Source: Thermoascus crustaceus
Taxonomy: Eukaryota > Ascomycota > Eurotiomycetes > Eurotiales > Thermoascaceae
Reading direction: 5' to 3'
Length of the DNA: 64,000 bases
Assembly (NCBI GenBank): GCA_001599835.1
Contig: BCIC01000005.1
Location: forward strand, 1,357,640-1,421,639
Part shown: piece by piece, positions 46,081-59,082 of the stretch
Numbering within the stretch: position 1 is the first letter of the stretch
How the letters are laid out: every line of letters starts with the position of its first letter
The notes under the pieces: model-generated
The model's input: only the letters and a program-made list of their open reading frames with translations
Database searches by the model: none
What the model was told of the DNA's origin: nothing
Position numbers and translations under genes: made by a program

Positions 46081-48231
46081 CCCTTGACCATCTGGTTCCC
46101 CTTTCCTACCCCTGTGATGAACATTATTGGCGCGCATGAGGCCAACCACAGATCACCAGTCTAGCCCTTTGAGCCTAGTGGATACCAACAGATTCTTTGC
46201 CTCACTCAGGGGACATGCACTGCACAATACCACCCTGTTAATGCTGATGAGGCCAACGATACGTAGACTGCTGTGTCCGCTCAATCCTGTACTTCAGCTA
46301 CAACCACTTTATAGAGATAAGCAAATTATGGGGAAGGCAAATTTTAAGCTGCGCTTCTGTCTAATGGCGACATGCGCATGCGCACCTAGCTCTCTAGTCT
46401 CCCAACCTCCTCTGTTGCATTATCTGTTTGGTCGAGGACGAGAATCGGGGCTGAGGCAGGACAAGTCCGGCAAAGCTCTGTCCCACTTCTAAAACCTGGC
46501 ACTGCTGTCACAAGTATACTGGCTAATCTGTGTGACGTGGGAAGGTGAAATTCAAGGCGAATGGGGTTGACTGCAGAACAGAAATGTCTCAATTTCAGAG
46601 CTCGTGGCAGATTTGTTGAATCCTCTCCGCGTTTGCCCTTGCCGTGGGAAAATTATCAAATCTCCGGGAAGTCGGCACCAAGAGGGAATGGCCGCAATGC
46701 GTGGCTAAGACCGCAGCTGTAGCTTGTGAGGTGTAGATGCAATCGAGCGCGAAAATGACGTCGCACGCTCGAGACGATCGATCGGCATAGCCCGAAACGA
46801 CTGACAATTCACACACACCACTGACAAGGAAACCTTGGGCAACGACGAGGCAGGAAAGGGCAAGATCTCAGCAGTCAACGGCTCCTGAGGAGTTTGGAAG
46901 ACGATCACGAGCAATAAAAGAGAAAGGGGGCCGGTGTCACATTCAAATAAATGGCTTTGTGGAACGGCCGGGTGGAACGTCTCGCGGCTCCAAGATGGGG
47001 ATCAGCGGGAATTCACGTCAGAAATCTTATCTTTATCTTCATCAAGAAGAGATCGACGGCTTCGATAGAGCCTCAGAAGATAAGCAACCGCGGGAATAAG
47101 ACCAAAGCAGGACGGGACAAGAAGGAAGAGAGGGGGGCTGGGAGAGAAAGAGATCGGCCGGAGGAGGTTACACTCGCGAGAGTTGCTCCGCGGCGCTCGC
47201 CCAGCCAGCTTCTCCCCAGGTTCCCCCGGGCTGACCTTGATCCCGATCCGCATTCGACAAAACCTTGGAGCGCAGCCCATGGCCGTTCTTCGTCCTTTGA
47301 CCTCCGCTGGCAGCTGTTCCAGACCCCGATCGCTCCTCTTTGATTGCTTGTCATTTCGCAGTCCAGCTCAAGGCCCAGCGCGAAGAGTGGAGTGCGCCGG
47401 CTACGCCCCGTGGACTTTGTGGGGAAAGCTTCAACTGGATCAGCGACCAGGCCCTTGCTTGCGTTCTCCGGGCTGTGTTTCGCTGCGCAAGTGGGCCGGC
47501 GAATTGTTGAAGAACTTCTAGAGGGGCTTGCTAGCCGCCGGCCGACGGGGTACGGAGTCTTAGAGCGATCTTTTTATAGCAGCGGTAGGGCCTCCAATCT
47601 CCACTGCGGCTCTCCCACAGCTGCTGTCCGCCCTGGAGAACATCTACACGGTTACACAAGAACCAAGGATGGTGGTACTCAAGCAGTTCTGATTCGTGGG
47701 AGATTGTTGCTCATTCTGTACAGAAATGATCGTGGACAGGCGCACCACCAGCTCCTGCTCTGGCGGAAACACATCACGATACAGTATAGACGCGCTGAAC
47801 AAGACTAGCAAAACAAAAGGAGTCTCCCAAGATATAGACATCATATCCGAAGCAGTCAAGACGGAGCACTTGGGAGACAACAGGTGCCCAAGGAGCCAAC
47901 TGTATTAGGTCCTTCTCGCGATACCCCGCGCTGCCTGCGCTTCTTGCCTGGTAATTGTGTACAAATCCAGAGTCCCACCAGCCGGCCTAGATGTAACCCG
48001 CAAAAGAAAGCACAAGACACCTGTTTCCCGTTCCTGAAGTAAGCTGCTTCATCTTCCTTTCCCGGTTGCCTAGCCTATAACGTCCTGCTGGAAAAAGACA
48101 CCACCCAATAAACGCCAGCCATGACCGCTAAATCGATAGAGCAGGAGGATGGACAGAAACCAGTGTGGTATACCTCATGTAGCAAGTAGCGATAGCAAAT
48201 CAAACAAAAGAATTGACAGAGCCTTGGGGCT
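46081..48231. other. Intergenic, phosphodiesterase 5' flank to SSH4-like 3' flank
   Basis: Two kilobases with no recognised gene. Frames of up to 154 codons (47344-47808) show no domain, and stretches such as 47120-47300 are GC-rich without codon periodicity that I could see. The region should contain the phosphodiesterase promoter. A non-coding transcript or species-specific small gene cannot be excluded. Confidence 0.4.
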
Positions 48232-49932
48232 TCATCGTTCCCGATCATCTCGGTTCGCATCTGGTATGTACCTGCGATCATTCCCAACAGCAGCATCGTA
48301 GCTAGGTATTGGCGGCTGATCCGGCTGCGTTCCAACACCTTCTTCGACTTCGCTGCTATCTGGACTTGAATACTCTGGCGGTGGCTCCTGTGCATGCAGC
48401 AAAGGAGCAGATTCATCAGAACCCGCTCTACCAACATTCGTTCGACTGGAGCCTTCTCCGATGTCCTCGTGGGAGGGTATGTGGGGAAGTTGAGCAAGGG
48501 AGATGTCCGTGGGTGAGCGGATAGGACCGGGACTTGTGGGTGGCCCAATCCTTACAGTCGTACTCGGTCTCGTATATCCTGGCTCCAGGTAACCACGATG
48601 TGATGCGTGTGCAGCGCTCTCTCTACCGGTTTCCAGGAGTATGCTTCCCTGCTCACTTCCGTAAGGAGGGGGCGGTGCCAGACTACCAGTCATGGGGGCC
48701 AACCCCCATTTCTTCACGTTGGCCTCAATAAAGACGAATCCCATCTGACCAAAGTTAACGTGTACTTGACAAGGTCCGTTCGCGCCGACTGTCGGAAAGA
48801 AATTCTGCGATTTCAAGCCATGAACCACATCGTCGAGTTTCTTCCCGTTGCGCGTGAAAAAGATTGTCCCCGACCTTGGACGGTATCCGACCCCGATCAC
48901 GTCCCCCTGAACAAATTCCGGTCCGTAGGCCGTAGGAACAAAGGGCTGGTTGTATCTCCGATGACCTGTTGACTGGTATGCAACAGAAGTTTTGTGAAAC
49001 CCTGTACGAGAAGTATTAGCATCGCGTGCAGGATGAGAGTTGATGCACATCCAACACACCTGGTAATCTAAACAGTGGATACGGTTTTGTGGTCATTCCG
49101 ATGCTGATCAAACTCGATTCAGGTTTGTCGTATATTTTGGCTTCCCAGTAGTACACTTCGTTCTGCTTAGGCACCGGTAGATTGCTTTGGACGCTGCACT
49201 CGGAGTCAAAGAATTCGATCTCTGTTCGAGCTTCGACGAAGCAGTTCGCAATCTCGAGTTCCGGCTCGAATTCCCATGCTGAGACACCTTTCTCCTGGAT
49301 CGCAAGGAACTGAGAAAGAGAAATGTCTGTCTGCATAGACTCGGGCGGGTTGGCTTGGATGAAGGCTGCAGGTTATCGAATTAGTCTCAACGCCTGTAAA
49401 TGGTCATACATAGCACTAGAGTCCATTATAGTATAAAGAGAATAGACGCACCTTTGGCTCTCAGATACTCCGCCCGCGACAACTCATCCATCACCTCCAG
49501 GGCCTCCGCCTCTTCCCGCGCAAACGCCTGTTCATCATCATACTCGCCTGGCCGCCCGATCCGATCGAGAATGATCCTCCCACGCTGGGTATACTTGAAG
49601 AAGAAGAATACAGCAAGGACGACGACCGCGACACCCGCGGAGCCAAAGGCAGAGAGGATCCCGATCAGGATGCCCTTCCCGGTCGAACCGGCATTGCCGC
49701 TAGCGTGGACGACGACATCACCAGGGTCTGCCCGCTTGAGGTGAGGCGATAGAGCGGCCTGCGCGAGTCCATCGGGGTTGCCGTTGGGATAGGAAGCGGC
49801 CTGGAAGGGCGGGGGAGGTAGCGGTGTGAAGCCGCCCGTCAGTGACGTTGGCGGGTTGCTAATGACGGAAGTCGTCAGCGTCGAAGGAGCATCGAAGAGA
49901 GCACCGGGGCCCGATGCCTCAGATCCCCGCAT
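48232..49932 (-). CDS. ssh4: SSH4/EAR1-like SPRY-domain ubiquitin-ligase adaptor
   Basis: Exons 49932-49452, 49365-49060 and 49001-48232 encode 518 residues. Yeast Ssh4 and Ear1 are endosomal/vacuolar membrane adaptors that recruit the Rsp5 ligase to cargo. A Pro-rich luminal N-terminus precedes a single membrane segment (GILIGILSAFGSAGVAVVVL, about residues 86-110). The SPRY domain spans roughly 190-345 (EVYYWEAKIYDKPESSLISI, GYRPRSGTIFFTRNGKKL, NFGQMGFVFIEANVKKWG), with splicing required across RLPGFHKTSVAYQSTGHRRY. The cytosolic tail has two PPxY motifs (PPPPYGS and PPPEYSS) for Rsp5 WW domains. It shares a 543-base divergent promoter region with the aminopeptidase gene. Assignment is firm on architecture. 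Confidence 0.9.
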
Positions 49933-50475
49933 CGTTCATGAACGTGGGCAGACGTTGACTACTGGGAGATCCAGATGGACCAGGAGATATAGGAGTATCA
50001 GTGGATGGAGAGAGAAGGGCAGAGAGACGAGGTGGCAGAGATATGGGTGACGGGAATGGGGATGATCTGGAGACGTCGAGAGGCAAGACGAAACCACAGC
50101 CGGGAGCGGTGCAGGCGGGGGTCCGGGCCAGGCTGGTCGCACGGCGAAGACGCTCGATTTCGGCGAACTCTCGTCCAACAGCCTTGCAGGTCCGTGGCGG
50201 TCATCCAGCAGAACAGTCGCTGGCCAGGGCTCAGCACGGCGGCTATGATGTCTTCTCCCAAGAAAATAGAAGCGCATAGTCGAATGCAAGGCAAATTGGC
50301 CAGAGGGATGCGCTGCGAAACGCGTCTCGGCCTGTGACAACCCATGTCTCTGGCGGCTCTGCGGACACCTCTGGTGCCTTCTGACTAACCGCCTGGTCCT
50401 CGTGGCTCCTTGCGTCATGGGCTCGACCTCCAGGAGCTCTCCATCCTGTCCTCTCCTAGCTTGCCTTCTCTGACC
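49933..50475. promoter_or_regulatory. Divergent promoter, SSH4-like / Xaa-Pro aminopeptidase
   Basis: A 543-base spacer between two start codons facing apart. It is G/A-rich on the plus strand near the SSH4-like start. Overlapping frames up to 160 codons cross it but show no domain and conflict with each other. Confidence 0.4.
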
Positions 50476-52210
50476 ATGGGAGCTTCTGCCATGGCCGTCG
50501 CCTCTGTCAGCAGTCCATCAGATATCGATATCAGTACCTTCAGTACCTATGACATCCGCCTGGAGGTAGCCGGCTCCAGCTGCGATAAATATCCTGGTCA
50601 GTTATCTTGCCTACCCCTACGTCGGACAGGCAGCGCTCCATGGCCCTTCAGACCTCCCTTCTACCGCCTTCACGACGTACGACAGGATCCATCGTGTCTC
50701 GTCTCTTGTAACATCCCTTTCAATGGCCTGAACTGACATTCCTGAGCAGCGAAGCAACATGCTCGCAGGGTCGCAGCACAGCTCGGTGTTTCTCACGGCC
50801 TGATCTACCTGGTCGGTCAGCCGACCGTCTATCTGGATGACTCCGATCAAACACGCCCATTCCGACAGAGACGGTACTTCTACTATCTCAGCGGTGTCGA
50901 CGAAGCGGACTGCTACCTAACCTACGACATCGGGAGCGACCTTTTGACCTTGTACGTCCCTGACTTCGACCTACACCGGGCGATATGGATGGGCCCAACT
51001 ATCACGGTGAAACAAGCCCAGGAGAGGTAGGTTCTTCTCTGGTCATGATCAGCCTCGTTTCGTTCGATTTCTGAGACCCGATTCTAGATACGATGTAGAC
51101 CGAGCGAGGTATTACGCTTGTCTCAAGGGAGACATCGACCGTTGGGCCGCTGCAAACAACCAGAACTACCCTATCTATATCCTTCATGACTCGCAGGCAC
51201 CTACAGACAACCCTCCGACCTTATGGCTAGACACTACGCAACTGATGCCAGCGATGAACACGTGTCGGGGCGTCAAGGACAAGCATGAGATTGAACTGAT
51301 CCGTCGTGCAAATGAGATCTCCGGGCTTGCCCACAAGGATGTTCTGCAGGGCATTCACAAGATGGTTAACGAGACGGAGATCGAAGCGACGTTTCTGGAT
51401 ACCTGCGTCTCCCACGACGCAAAGAACCAAGCGTATGAGATCATCGCTGCATCTGGAGCGAACGCCGCGACCCTCCATTATTCGAAGAATAATGAGCCAC
51501 TCAAGGGCAGGCAGCTAGTCTGTCTGGATGCTGGAGCGGAGTGGAATTGCTACGCCAGCGATGTTACTCGAACTTTTCCGCTGCAGGGACGATGGCCAAG
51601 CGCTGAAGCCAGGAACACCTATCGCATAGTGGAGAAGATGCAGGAGGAGTGCATCAGGCGGATTAAGAAGGGTGTTCGATACCTGGACCTACATGTCCTC
51701 GCTCACGTTATCGCGATCGAAGGACTCCTTGAGCTGGGCATTCTCAAGGGAGGTTCTGTGGAGGAGATCCGCCAGTCTGGTGCTTCGAGGGTATTCTTCC
51801 CCCACGGGCTCGGTCATCATGTCGGACTCGAAGTCCACGATGTATCTGGGGAGTCGTTGATGGCGATAGCGGACGACGAGCAGGCGAAATACAGCTCTGT
51901 CCTTGTACCGACCACTAGTCGTTCACCTTGTACTCTCTCCGCCCCGACCCTGGAAGAAGGGATGGTGGTCACCGTGGAACCTGGGCTCTACTTCTCACGT
52001 CTGGCGTTGGACAACGCGCGGCAGCAACCGCTCGCGAAGTACATCAACTTCGAAGAGGCCGAGAAGTACATCCCAGTTGGCGGAGTGCGCATCGAGGATG
52101 ACATCCTCGTCACAGCGGATGGCTATGAGAACCTGACTACGGCCCCGAAAGGGGAAGAAATGCTCGAGATCATCCGGAAGGGGGAGATGGTTGTGGGCGT
52201 CGAAATGTAG
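50476..52210 (+). CDS. Xaa-Pro aminopeptidase / prolidase (M24B)
   Basis: Exons 50476-50596, 50750-51026 and 51088-52210 give 506 residues. The enzyme removes the N-terminal residue before proline, using two metal ions. The aminopeptidase-P N-terminal domain covers residues 20-200 (VYLDDSDQTRPFRQRRYFYYLSG is within it). The pita-bread catalytic domain has all five ligands: two Asp in LVCLDAGAEWNCYASDVTRTF, His in FFPHGLGHHVGLEVHD, Glu in VVTVEPGLYFS and Glu in GGVRIEDDIL. Introns are in matching phases (1 and 2). The start MGASAM was chosen at 50476; MAVASV 15 bases downstream is an alternative. No signal peptide is visible, so it is likely cytosolic and involved in peptide turnover. Confidence 0.93.
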
Positions 52211-53627
52211 AATGACCATACGAGCAGGGAAATAATGATTTGGAATAGTAGAGAGGCATTTACAGGGCCAATTGGCAATAGTTCATCATCTGGAAGACAC
52301 CGGAAGGGAGAGCGACGAGAAGAGAATTTCCCGAGTCTCGCTAGACCTGAAAAAGGCTCATGTTTCGAGAAGGTTGGAAGCACGCTCAAACGTGCTCGGT
52401 GGCATAAGAACTAGTGGTAAATCACAGGAGCTTGCGAAGTTCCCCGGGCCAGCCAGAGCCCAGCCGCAACCGGCTAGCCACAAGGCGGTGACAGTCGGAG
52501 CCCACTCAGGACCCTACATCTGATCGGGTAACCCGTGTTCCGAACGGGTACTCCCGATGCGTGCTGGGCCTGGCCGCCCTGGCCGTGCCGTATCAGCGTA
52601 TCGTTACTGTACGTAACCACGGCGCGGAGCCGGCCGGCCGCCAAAACTGACGTAGACCATACGTCACAAACAAAATTTCGCTGTTCCATACGGTAATCCG
52701 TATTGGGTCCTCGCTACAGAGTACGGTGTAAGTCAGTACCTTAGGTGTCCAACCCCGTAGGTAGCCGCAGCTTTCACCGAAAGGGCCCGTCCCGGGTCCC
52801 GCGGAGAGGCTGCCTGAGATCCTGAGGAGCGGCCTGAGGAAAAATGTGGACAAGCCGGGTCACCTCACCCCGTCAGACCACTCCGGTCCGCATCGCGCAA
52901 TTTCGCACAAAGTGTTCGATGTGTTTGAGATGGTCTTACAAACATGAGGAATTGAGTTTGCAAATGATGCCAGATTTAGAGTATCCTATGGCCTGATCAC
53001 TTAATATTGCGTGCTCGTGCAGCTTGTGAGGCTCTGACTGGGCAGTTTGGCGGATTGACACCCAAAAGCATTCCTGACGTGATCTGCTCGGTAGGCGCTG
53101 CCGATTCGCTCCACGTCCACACAACATGGGGCAGATCAGAGAGATTTTCAAATTCCTGCTCACCACGTCGATAGTACTGTTAGTCAACAGTGGGGAATTT
53201 GCTGTCCAGGGTCCTTCGATTCGTTCCTTCGATGGACGTTTCGTGATCGCTGCGCTGGACCCATAATGTGGAGCTTCGTGGCTGCTAGTGCTGGTGAGTC
53301 ACCTTAGTGTCAGGGTGCTAGAACGCATACTCCTGATTCGGGGAATCCTCAGTGTCCCCAGTCTCCAGTACGACTCATATAAGTCTCGAGTCACTCTGCC
53401 ATTGCCACTGTTCTGGTTCTGCCTACCACCATCTCATCCTTCATAAAAGGCGGGATGATGGTCACAACTCCCCTCTCGGTTGTTGTTCTATTTCTTCCAT
53501 TCGACAGAGGCGCTTGGGGGTAGCGACCCTGCGCCTTCATAAACATTGACTCGGTTTACGCATTCCTGCTTATCATCCTACATCGATCGGACCAAAAAAA
53601 AAATCGTTATCTTATCCAGAACGAAGA
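52211..53627. other. Intergenic, aminopeptidase to small orphan gene
   Basis: 1.4 kb without a supportable gene. GC content drops beyond 52.9 kb. A pyrimidine-rich stretch and an A-run (53593-53603) lie just before the small gene's ATG. Confidence 0.4.
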
Positions 53628-54099
53628 ATGGGCCAGAAGCATAACAGACGTCGCACAAGGCCTAGATCCCGGCACCAGAACAGCATCTCCATCGATCCTC
53701 CACTGCTACCAGTCACCATCTCGAACGCAACGATACCCTTCGCCTCCGACAACCAACATCTATCGACCTACTCGTCTCCCTCATTGTCGTCTGCCTTCTC
53801 TTCGTGTGACTGCAGCCCAATACCACCCGCCCAACTATGGCACAACCGGTATATGGTGTGGCAGAACCACGAGCGTAAGCAGCGACTCGAAGCTTCTAAG
53901 CTAGAAGCTGAGCAATGCCGCCTGTTTGGGGGAGAACCGGGGGACGATGTGAGCCTTTGTTATCGCATGCTGGAGTACTTTGGTCGACTCGACTACATCG
54001 ACTCGTGAGTCTTCCCGTCATCCACCGTCCTCCTGAGACAATCCGGTATTCGTGAACAATATCTGACCTCTCCTGATCTGCAGGCTTCCACATGACTGA
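53628..54099 (+). CDS. Small orphan protein (130 aa)
   Basis: Exon 53628-54004 (from ATG 53628) can be joined by a GTGAGT/CTGCAG intron to a 16-base last exon (54084-54099), giving 130 residues; unspliced it ends after 126. The N-terminus is strongly basic (GQKHNRRRTRPRSRHQN), then a Ser/Pro-rich stretch. A helical C-terminal half follows (QLWHNRYMVWQNHERKQRLE, then ASKLEAEQCRLFG) and ends DVSLCYRMLEYFGRLDYID. The helix with aromatic residues and good codon pattern supports coding. No family is recognised; function unknown. It is followed by a further gene-free 1.5 kb. Confidence 0.5.
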
Positions 54100-55582
54100 A
54101 AATGGAATGGCGAGGCTTTGTGGCTGGCGTTGGCGTTTTCACGAATGGGCTTAGGCTGTCGCTAGAAGCAGCCGATCATCGGCTAGGTGCTCAACTAGGA
54201 GCAAGTGCTAGGAATATGGCGTACCCACCACCGCATTCCTGTTGAGGAATTGAATAATTCTCGAAGCACCCACACACCCACTCGACTTAACGGCGACACC
54301 GGAGACAATGGAACCACCGAGCTGCGACTTGTAGCAATGAAGATGCCTGTGTCCTCTCGGCCCATAGTGCCTGAATGGCAGGGTAATCGGATTGGTCCAC
54401 TAAAGCTCGGCCATGTGAGCTCTGGCGAAATATTCTTCCGCGCTCCCTCATCGAAATCGCATGGGACACCAAAAGCACAAGCTAGGATAAAGGAAAAGGA
54501 TCGGGATCCCGAGGTCTCCGTTCGATGCATTCCTGCTCCGTGTGGTGGTGCTCGCGTCCGATAACCATCGTTGATGCTTGAGCTCTCCACGGGGTAGGAG
54601 CATCCTGCGGACCGGTTTCGATCCAAAGCCGAAAATGCGGAAGGATATGTCCCGTTATTCTTGGGAGGAGTGTGCATCTTCTGGGAGTGCGGGAAAACAA
54701 AAAGGAGTTGGTTTTCTGATCGGTGTTCTTTGGTTGGCATGAGAAGATGCACTCATGCGTTCAAAAAAGGGGAAAAGTTGTCCTTCACTGGCTGGACTGG
54801 GTGGTGATCTGTGTTTCTGGGATATGAGTTTCAAGTCATCCGGTTAGGTCTGCGGCAAGTTTGTTATGTCTCAGATCATTTTCCTGGATGAATAAAAAAA
54901 AGTTTACGAGTCACGATACTTTGTAAAAAGAAAAAATTACGCTAATGTATAAAAAAAATCACGATAGACAAAAACATGAAATTAATAACTACATTATCGA
55001 GGAGAAAAGTGTTGTACATGCAAGTAGCTGCGATCTTCGGTGCCAGTAGTAATTGTAGTTCCAATTTATTTCACTTGGTTCGCAATCCTGGGGCGATGGC
55101 CTGTTATCAGGAGTAAACCTTGTCACATCAGACGCCAAATTAGATAAGTTGTAGGGAGCGAAAATTCACTAACGTAGTCTGCAAGATAATGAAAATAATT
55201 CCAGTACGACTATTCCGTAAATCCTGATCGGAGCTGGATGGGGTGTTGGTACGGCGGACGCCGAGCGAGCTGGAGGGATCATGAACGCCACTAACTCAAT
55301 GGGGTGGGCGGTCAGCCCCGGAGGTAAAGGACACGGTCGGTCAGTTAAACATCAAGTGCTATCCAAGCAGACAACTCTGCAACCAGGACGGCCCTTTTTC
55401 TCGATACTCACTCGTTTTCCGTCCTTTGGATCATGCGCCACATCTCCATCACGTAGTCTCTCCGTTCCTCCTGCCTCACTCTCTCGCCACTTGGCTTTTT
55501 CCCAGAGCAGTCCCTTGTTCCCATAATACGCACCCGTCAGCGCGCGGAAGGCGGAGCTGGGTTGCCCTGATTTCGTCCGACG
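54100..55582. other. Intergenic, orphan gene to SEC63
   Basis: 1.5 kb. The first half contains overlapping frames on both strands (119 codons plus, 185 codons minus, about 54195-54752) without motifs; the second half (54890-55250) is AT-rich. The final 300 bases should hold the SEC63 promoter and leader. Confidence 0.4.
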
Positions 55583-58017
55583 ATGTCGTCTACGGACTAT
55601 AATTACGATGAGCAGGTTTGGTTGCGCTTTTTCTAGGATTTCCATGAGAGTCTCTGACTGATTTTTTTTTTCAACAGGGCCAATTTTTCCCGTTCTTCAT
55701 CCTTACGCTCTCCGGCCTAATCACACTCCCTCTCACCTACAGCCTCCTTCGACCGACCAAAGGTTAGTAGCCGTCGGATTTTTCCTTTGTATATACTTTG
55801 TCCTCTGTGGGATTGTTTTCTGACATGTTGAACTGTTTTTCCAGGGCTTGAGAACACCGCACCCCGGATAAAATCCGACTTCAAGCCACAACATGACGAC
55901 CTCATCCAGGCGCAGAAGCGCAAACGGCTACGCAAGGAGTACCGGGTGAAACGCCTGATCACAGTGTTGATAGGCTATGCGGTTATGGCATGGATGATCT
56001 ATCTGATCATCGTGACGCGGAGGACGGCGCCAAAGATCTGGGACCCATATGAGATCCTGGGCATATCGAGGGTGGGTTTGCCGTCGTTCCCAGAAACCAG
56101 AGGATTAAAGAAACTGACGTGTTTTTTCTTGTTTTATTAGAGTGCCGACGAGAGAGCTATCACCAAACACTACAAGCGCCTCTCCCTCATCCACCATCCT
56201 GACAAAGCCCGACCGGACCCCTCAAAGAACGAGACCATCGAGACCCTCAATGAGCGCTTCGTGGAGCTTACCAAGGCCTACAAGGCGCTGACGGACGAAG
56301 AAATTCGTAACAACTACCTCCAATATGGCCACCCCGATGGAAAGCAGAGCTTTAGCATCGGTATCGCGTTGCCCAAGCTCATCGTTACTGAAGGGAACGG
56401 CAAGTACGTCCTGCTGCTGTACGGCAGTCTTCTTGGCGTGCTTCTGCCATTTGTTGTTGGCAGATGGTGGTACGGCTCGCAGCGGTACACCAAGGAGAAG
56501 GTTCTTGTCGCGAGCGCGGGCAACGTTTTCCGGGAGTACAGGGAAGACATGACGGATGGCAGCATCATCGGCGCTCTCTCTTCGGGAGAAGAGTACAAGG
56601 AGATGCTTAAAGGCAACAAAGCAGAGTCCGGGCTTGCAAAGATCGAGAAGAAGGTTCTCGCGAATGAGGCTCCGACTCTGGAAGCTAAGGCTCGGGAACA
56701 ACTCAAGCAGTTGGACGATTCATGGAGACGGAAAGCCTTAGGCTTGTTGTGGGCATACCTGGGCCGAGTTGACTTAGATGATGCCACCCTTAACGAAGGT
56801 AACTTTGCGTTCTTCTAAATTGTACACGGGTTCATGTCGCTGATCATTCTTGTACAGAGAAATACGGTGTTGCACCTACTGCGCTGTCTCTGAATGAATC
56901 CTTTTTGGCTATTGCACTTGCCTTTGGCAACGTGCGACCTATCCTCGGAGCTTTCCGCACGTCTCAGAATTTGATCCAAGCCGTTCAGCCAGGTTCATCA
57001 CCACTCCTACAACTGCCGTACTTCACTCCTGAAGTCGTCAAGTCGGTTGAGGGTGAGGATGCTAAGAGCCACATCACTGTTCAAAACTATATGAAGATGT
57101 CTGAAGAGCAGCGTCGGAGTCTAACTGTTGGCGCTGGTCTGCTGTCCGAAAAGGAGTATGCGACCGCCATCTCTGTTGCCAAGCAGATTCCGGCCCTCGA
57201 AGTATCCAAGGCATTCTTCAAGGTCATGGGAGAGAAGGTTATCACCCCAAGCAGTCTGGTGCAGCTGGTCGTTAAGGCACGTTTCATTCCTCCGGGTTCG
57301 ACAAACGTTCCGGAGGTGAATGAGTCTGACCTGGAAGACATCGACCCCGATGAGGATGATCTTGATGCTCTGATGGGCCGTAAGCCGGCCAAGAACAGGA
57401 GAGGCAAGGATGGACAGAAAGCCGATGATAAAGAAGAGGCAGTCCTGCCACCGTTGGCTCACGCGCCTTATCTTTCTAGCGACCGTTCTCCGAGATGGCA
57501 CGTCTTCCTGGCTGACGCCAAGCAGGGAAAGATGGCCGTGCCACCATTCACCTTTACGACTTTCGACCAGCCTATATTCGATGAGAATGGCAAGCCCACA
57601 TTTAACATGCAGACCCTGAAAATGCAGTTCCAGGCACCGCCTGCGGTGGGCGACTTCACTTTTGTTCTGCACGTTGTCTGTGACAGCTACCTGGGATTCG
57701 ACACGAAGATGGAAGTCACGCTCCATGTTGACGACCCTGCTAAGGCGGCCGCCTTGGAGGAGGAAGACGACATCAGCGAGCCAGATGAAGGTAAATATTA
57801 TAACCCCACAACCCAACTTCCCTTGGACCGTATATGGCTAACATATCCTGTTCTTGCAGATTCTCTAGCAGGCCAGATGCAGGCTTTGAAGACTGGCCAG
57901 CCGCCAAAGAAGAAGAAGCCTGTCGACGAGGAATCGAGCGAAGAGGAGAGCGACACAGAAGGCGAAGTGGACGATACCAGCGAAACTGACACGGAGACGG
58001 ATACCGACGGGGAGTAA
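55583..58017 (+). CDS. sec63: SEC63, ER translocon J-domain protein
   Basis: Exons 55583-55615, 55678-55762, 55845-56071, 56141-56798, 56858-57790 and 57860-58017 give 697 residues. Sec63 spans the ER membrane and recruits BiP/Kar2 to the Sec61 channel during post-translational import. The first exons encode the luminal N-terminus and first membrane segment (FFPFFILTLSGLITLPLTY), then a second (VLIGYAVMAWMIYLIIV). The luminal J domain carries the essential HPD (H134-P135-D136) in SLIHHPDKARP. A third segment (YVLLLYGSLLGVLLPFVVG) precedes the cytosolic Brl region, and the tail is acidic with Asp/Glu/Ser runs (EESSEEESDTEGE), the Sec62-binding part in yeast. All five introns have matching phases; the first donor, GTTTGG, is non-consensus but required by the conserved MSSTDYNYDEQGQFFP. 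Confidence 0.95.
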
Positions 58018-59082
58018 AAAGGGAAACGAATTACCAAAAACAAACAAAAACAATCTTAATGTGAGAGATAGAGAGCGACGATGGAGGGAAGACGGAAATC
58101 TCCATTAACCTTTCAGAAACTCGCCTTCGCTTCCCCAATAATCCATTCTTGCTGGCAGCTTCTTTTATCTTATTTCTGGGGTGTTTTCTGGCTGCATGTA
58201 TTAGGGTCTCGTTCTGTTCTGCTCTGTATTGTCAGTATCTCATTCAGCCCGTTGTGTGTGTCTCTTGGGAAAGAGCCAGATGCTTATTTGTACACATACC
58301 TCGTGTCATATGCAATCCAGCGAATTATTATTAACAGTTTACAGACCTTTTAAGAAGAATGTAGTGATAATGTAGCTCCTGGTGACGTCTCTTGTTCGAG
58401 TCTCGACGATGGTATCTGCCTGCATGTGTAAAATAGAATATTGCCAAAGTTCTTTTAGGAATCTCGATATCTGTATGTACATATGCATCTATCAATGATA
58501 ATAGTAATATCTGCAGATGTGTATAGTGGTTTTACACGTACTGCACGCACGCTTTAGTTTGAAAATTCATCCTCAACCATTGATTTCCTACATTTGCTTC
58601 GTTGGCTTCCAGAGTAGATTGTTTCTATTAGGCAAATATCACTTTGTACTCGCTATTGCACTTCAAGGAGTTGAATTGGGATATTACCTAGCTACGGTTG
58701 ATGTTTGCATTAGAACTTACTGTACAATAGTAGTAATAGTTTCAACACTCCCTACCTAACATCGATATCCCAGGTCCTATGCGAGTTGGTCGGTAATAGG
58801 ATGCATCATCCAATTACACTGAGATGGAAGTGTCCCGTCCTGTCTATCCTCCACGGTGGAAGGAGTGGATACATTGAAGCCTCCTCCATACACTTTCGCC
58901 TTGGGTGGGGCTCCAGATAGTACTATCCGACTGTAAGGATGTCGTCCACCAGGTCGTGTCTGGCGGCATTGATGGGACTATTGCTGGTGGGATGAATTTA
59001 CCAGTACCTTCTGAGCTTTCAAAGCCATTATTTCCAGGTAAGAGCCATGGAAGGTTCGGAATTGATCCTTCTTCCGAAAAGT
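58018..59082. other. Convergent 3' intergenic region, SEC63 / HMG-box gene
   Basis: A 1 kb AT-rich spacer up to about 58.8 kb. From about 59.09 kb back to 58.85 kb on the minus strand there is an 80-codon open stretch directly after the HMG-box frame but in another phase (it includes PNLPWLLPGNNGFESSEG and PAIVPSMPPDTTWWTTS). It may be the original C-terminal region of the HMG-box gene, displaced by an indel. Confidence 0.35.

Noticed and set aside
46951..47808. Plus-strand frames of 112-154 codons in the phosphodiesterase-SSH4 spacer
   Set aside because: Overlapping frames of similar length in several phases with no domain; GC-rich composition alone explains their length.
54195..54752. 185-codon minus-strand and 119-codon plus-strand frames
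   Set aside because: They overlap each other, neither has a recognisable motif or splice pattern, and the start contexts are poor.
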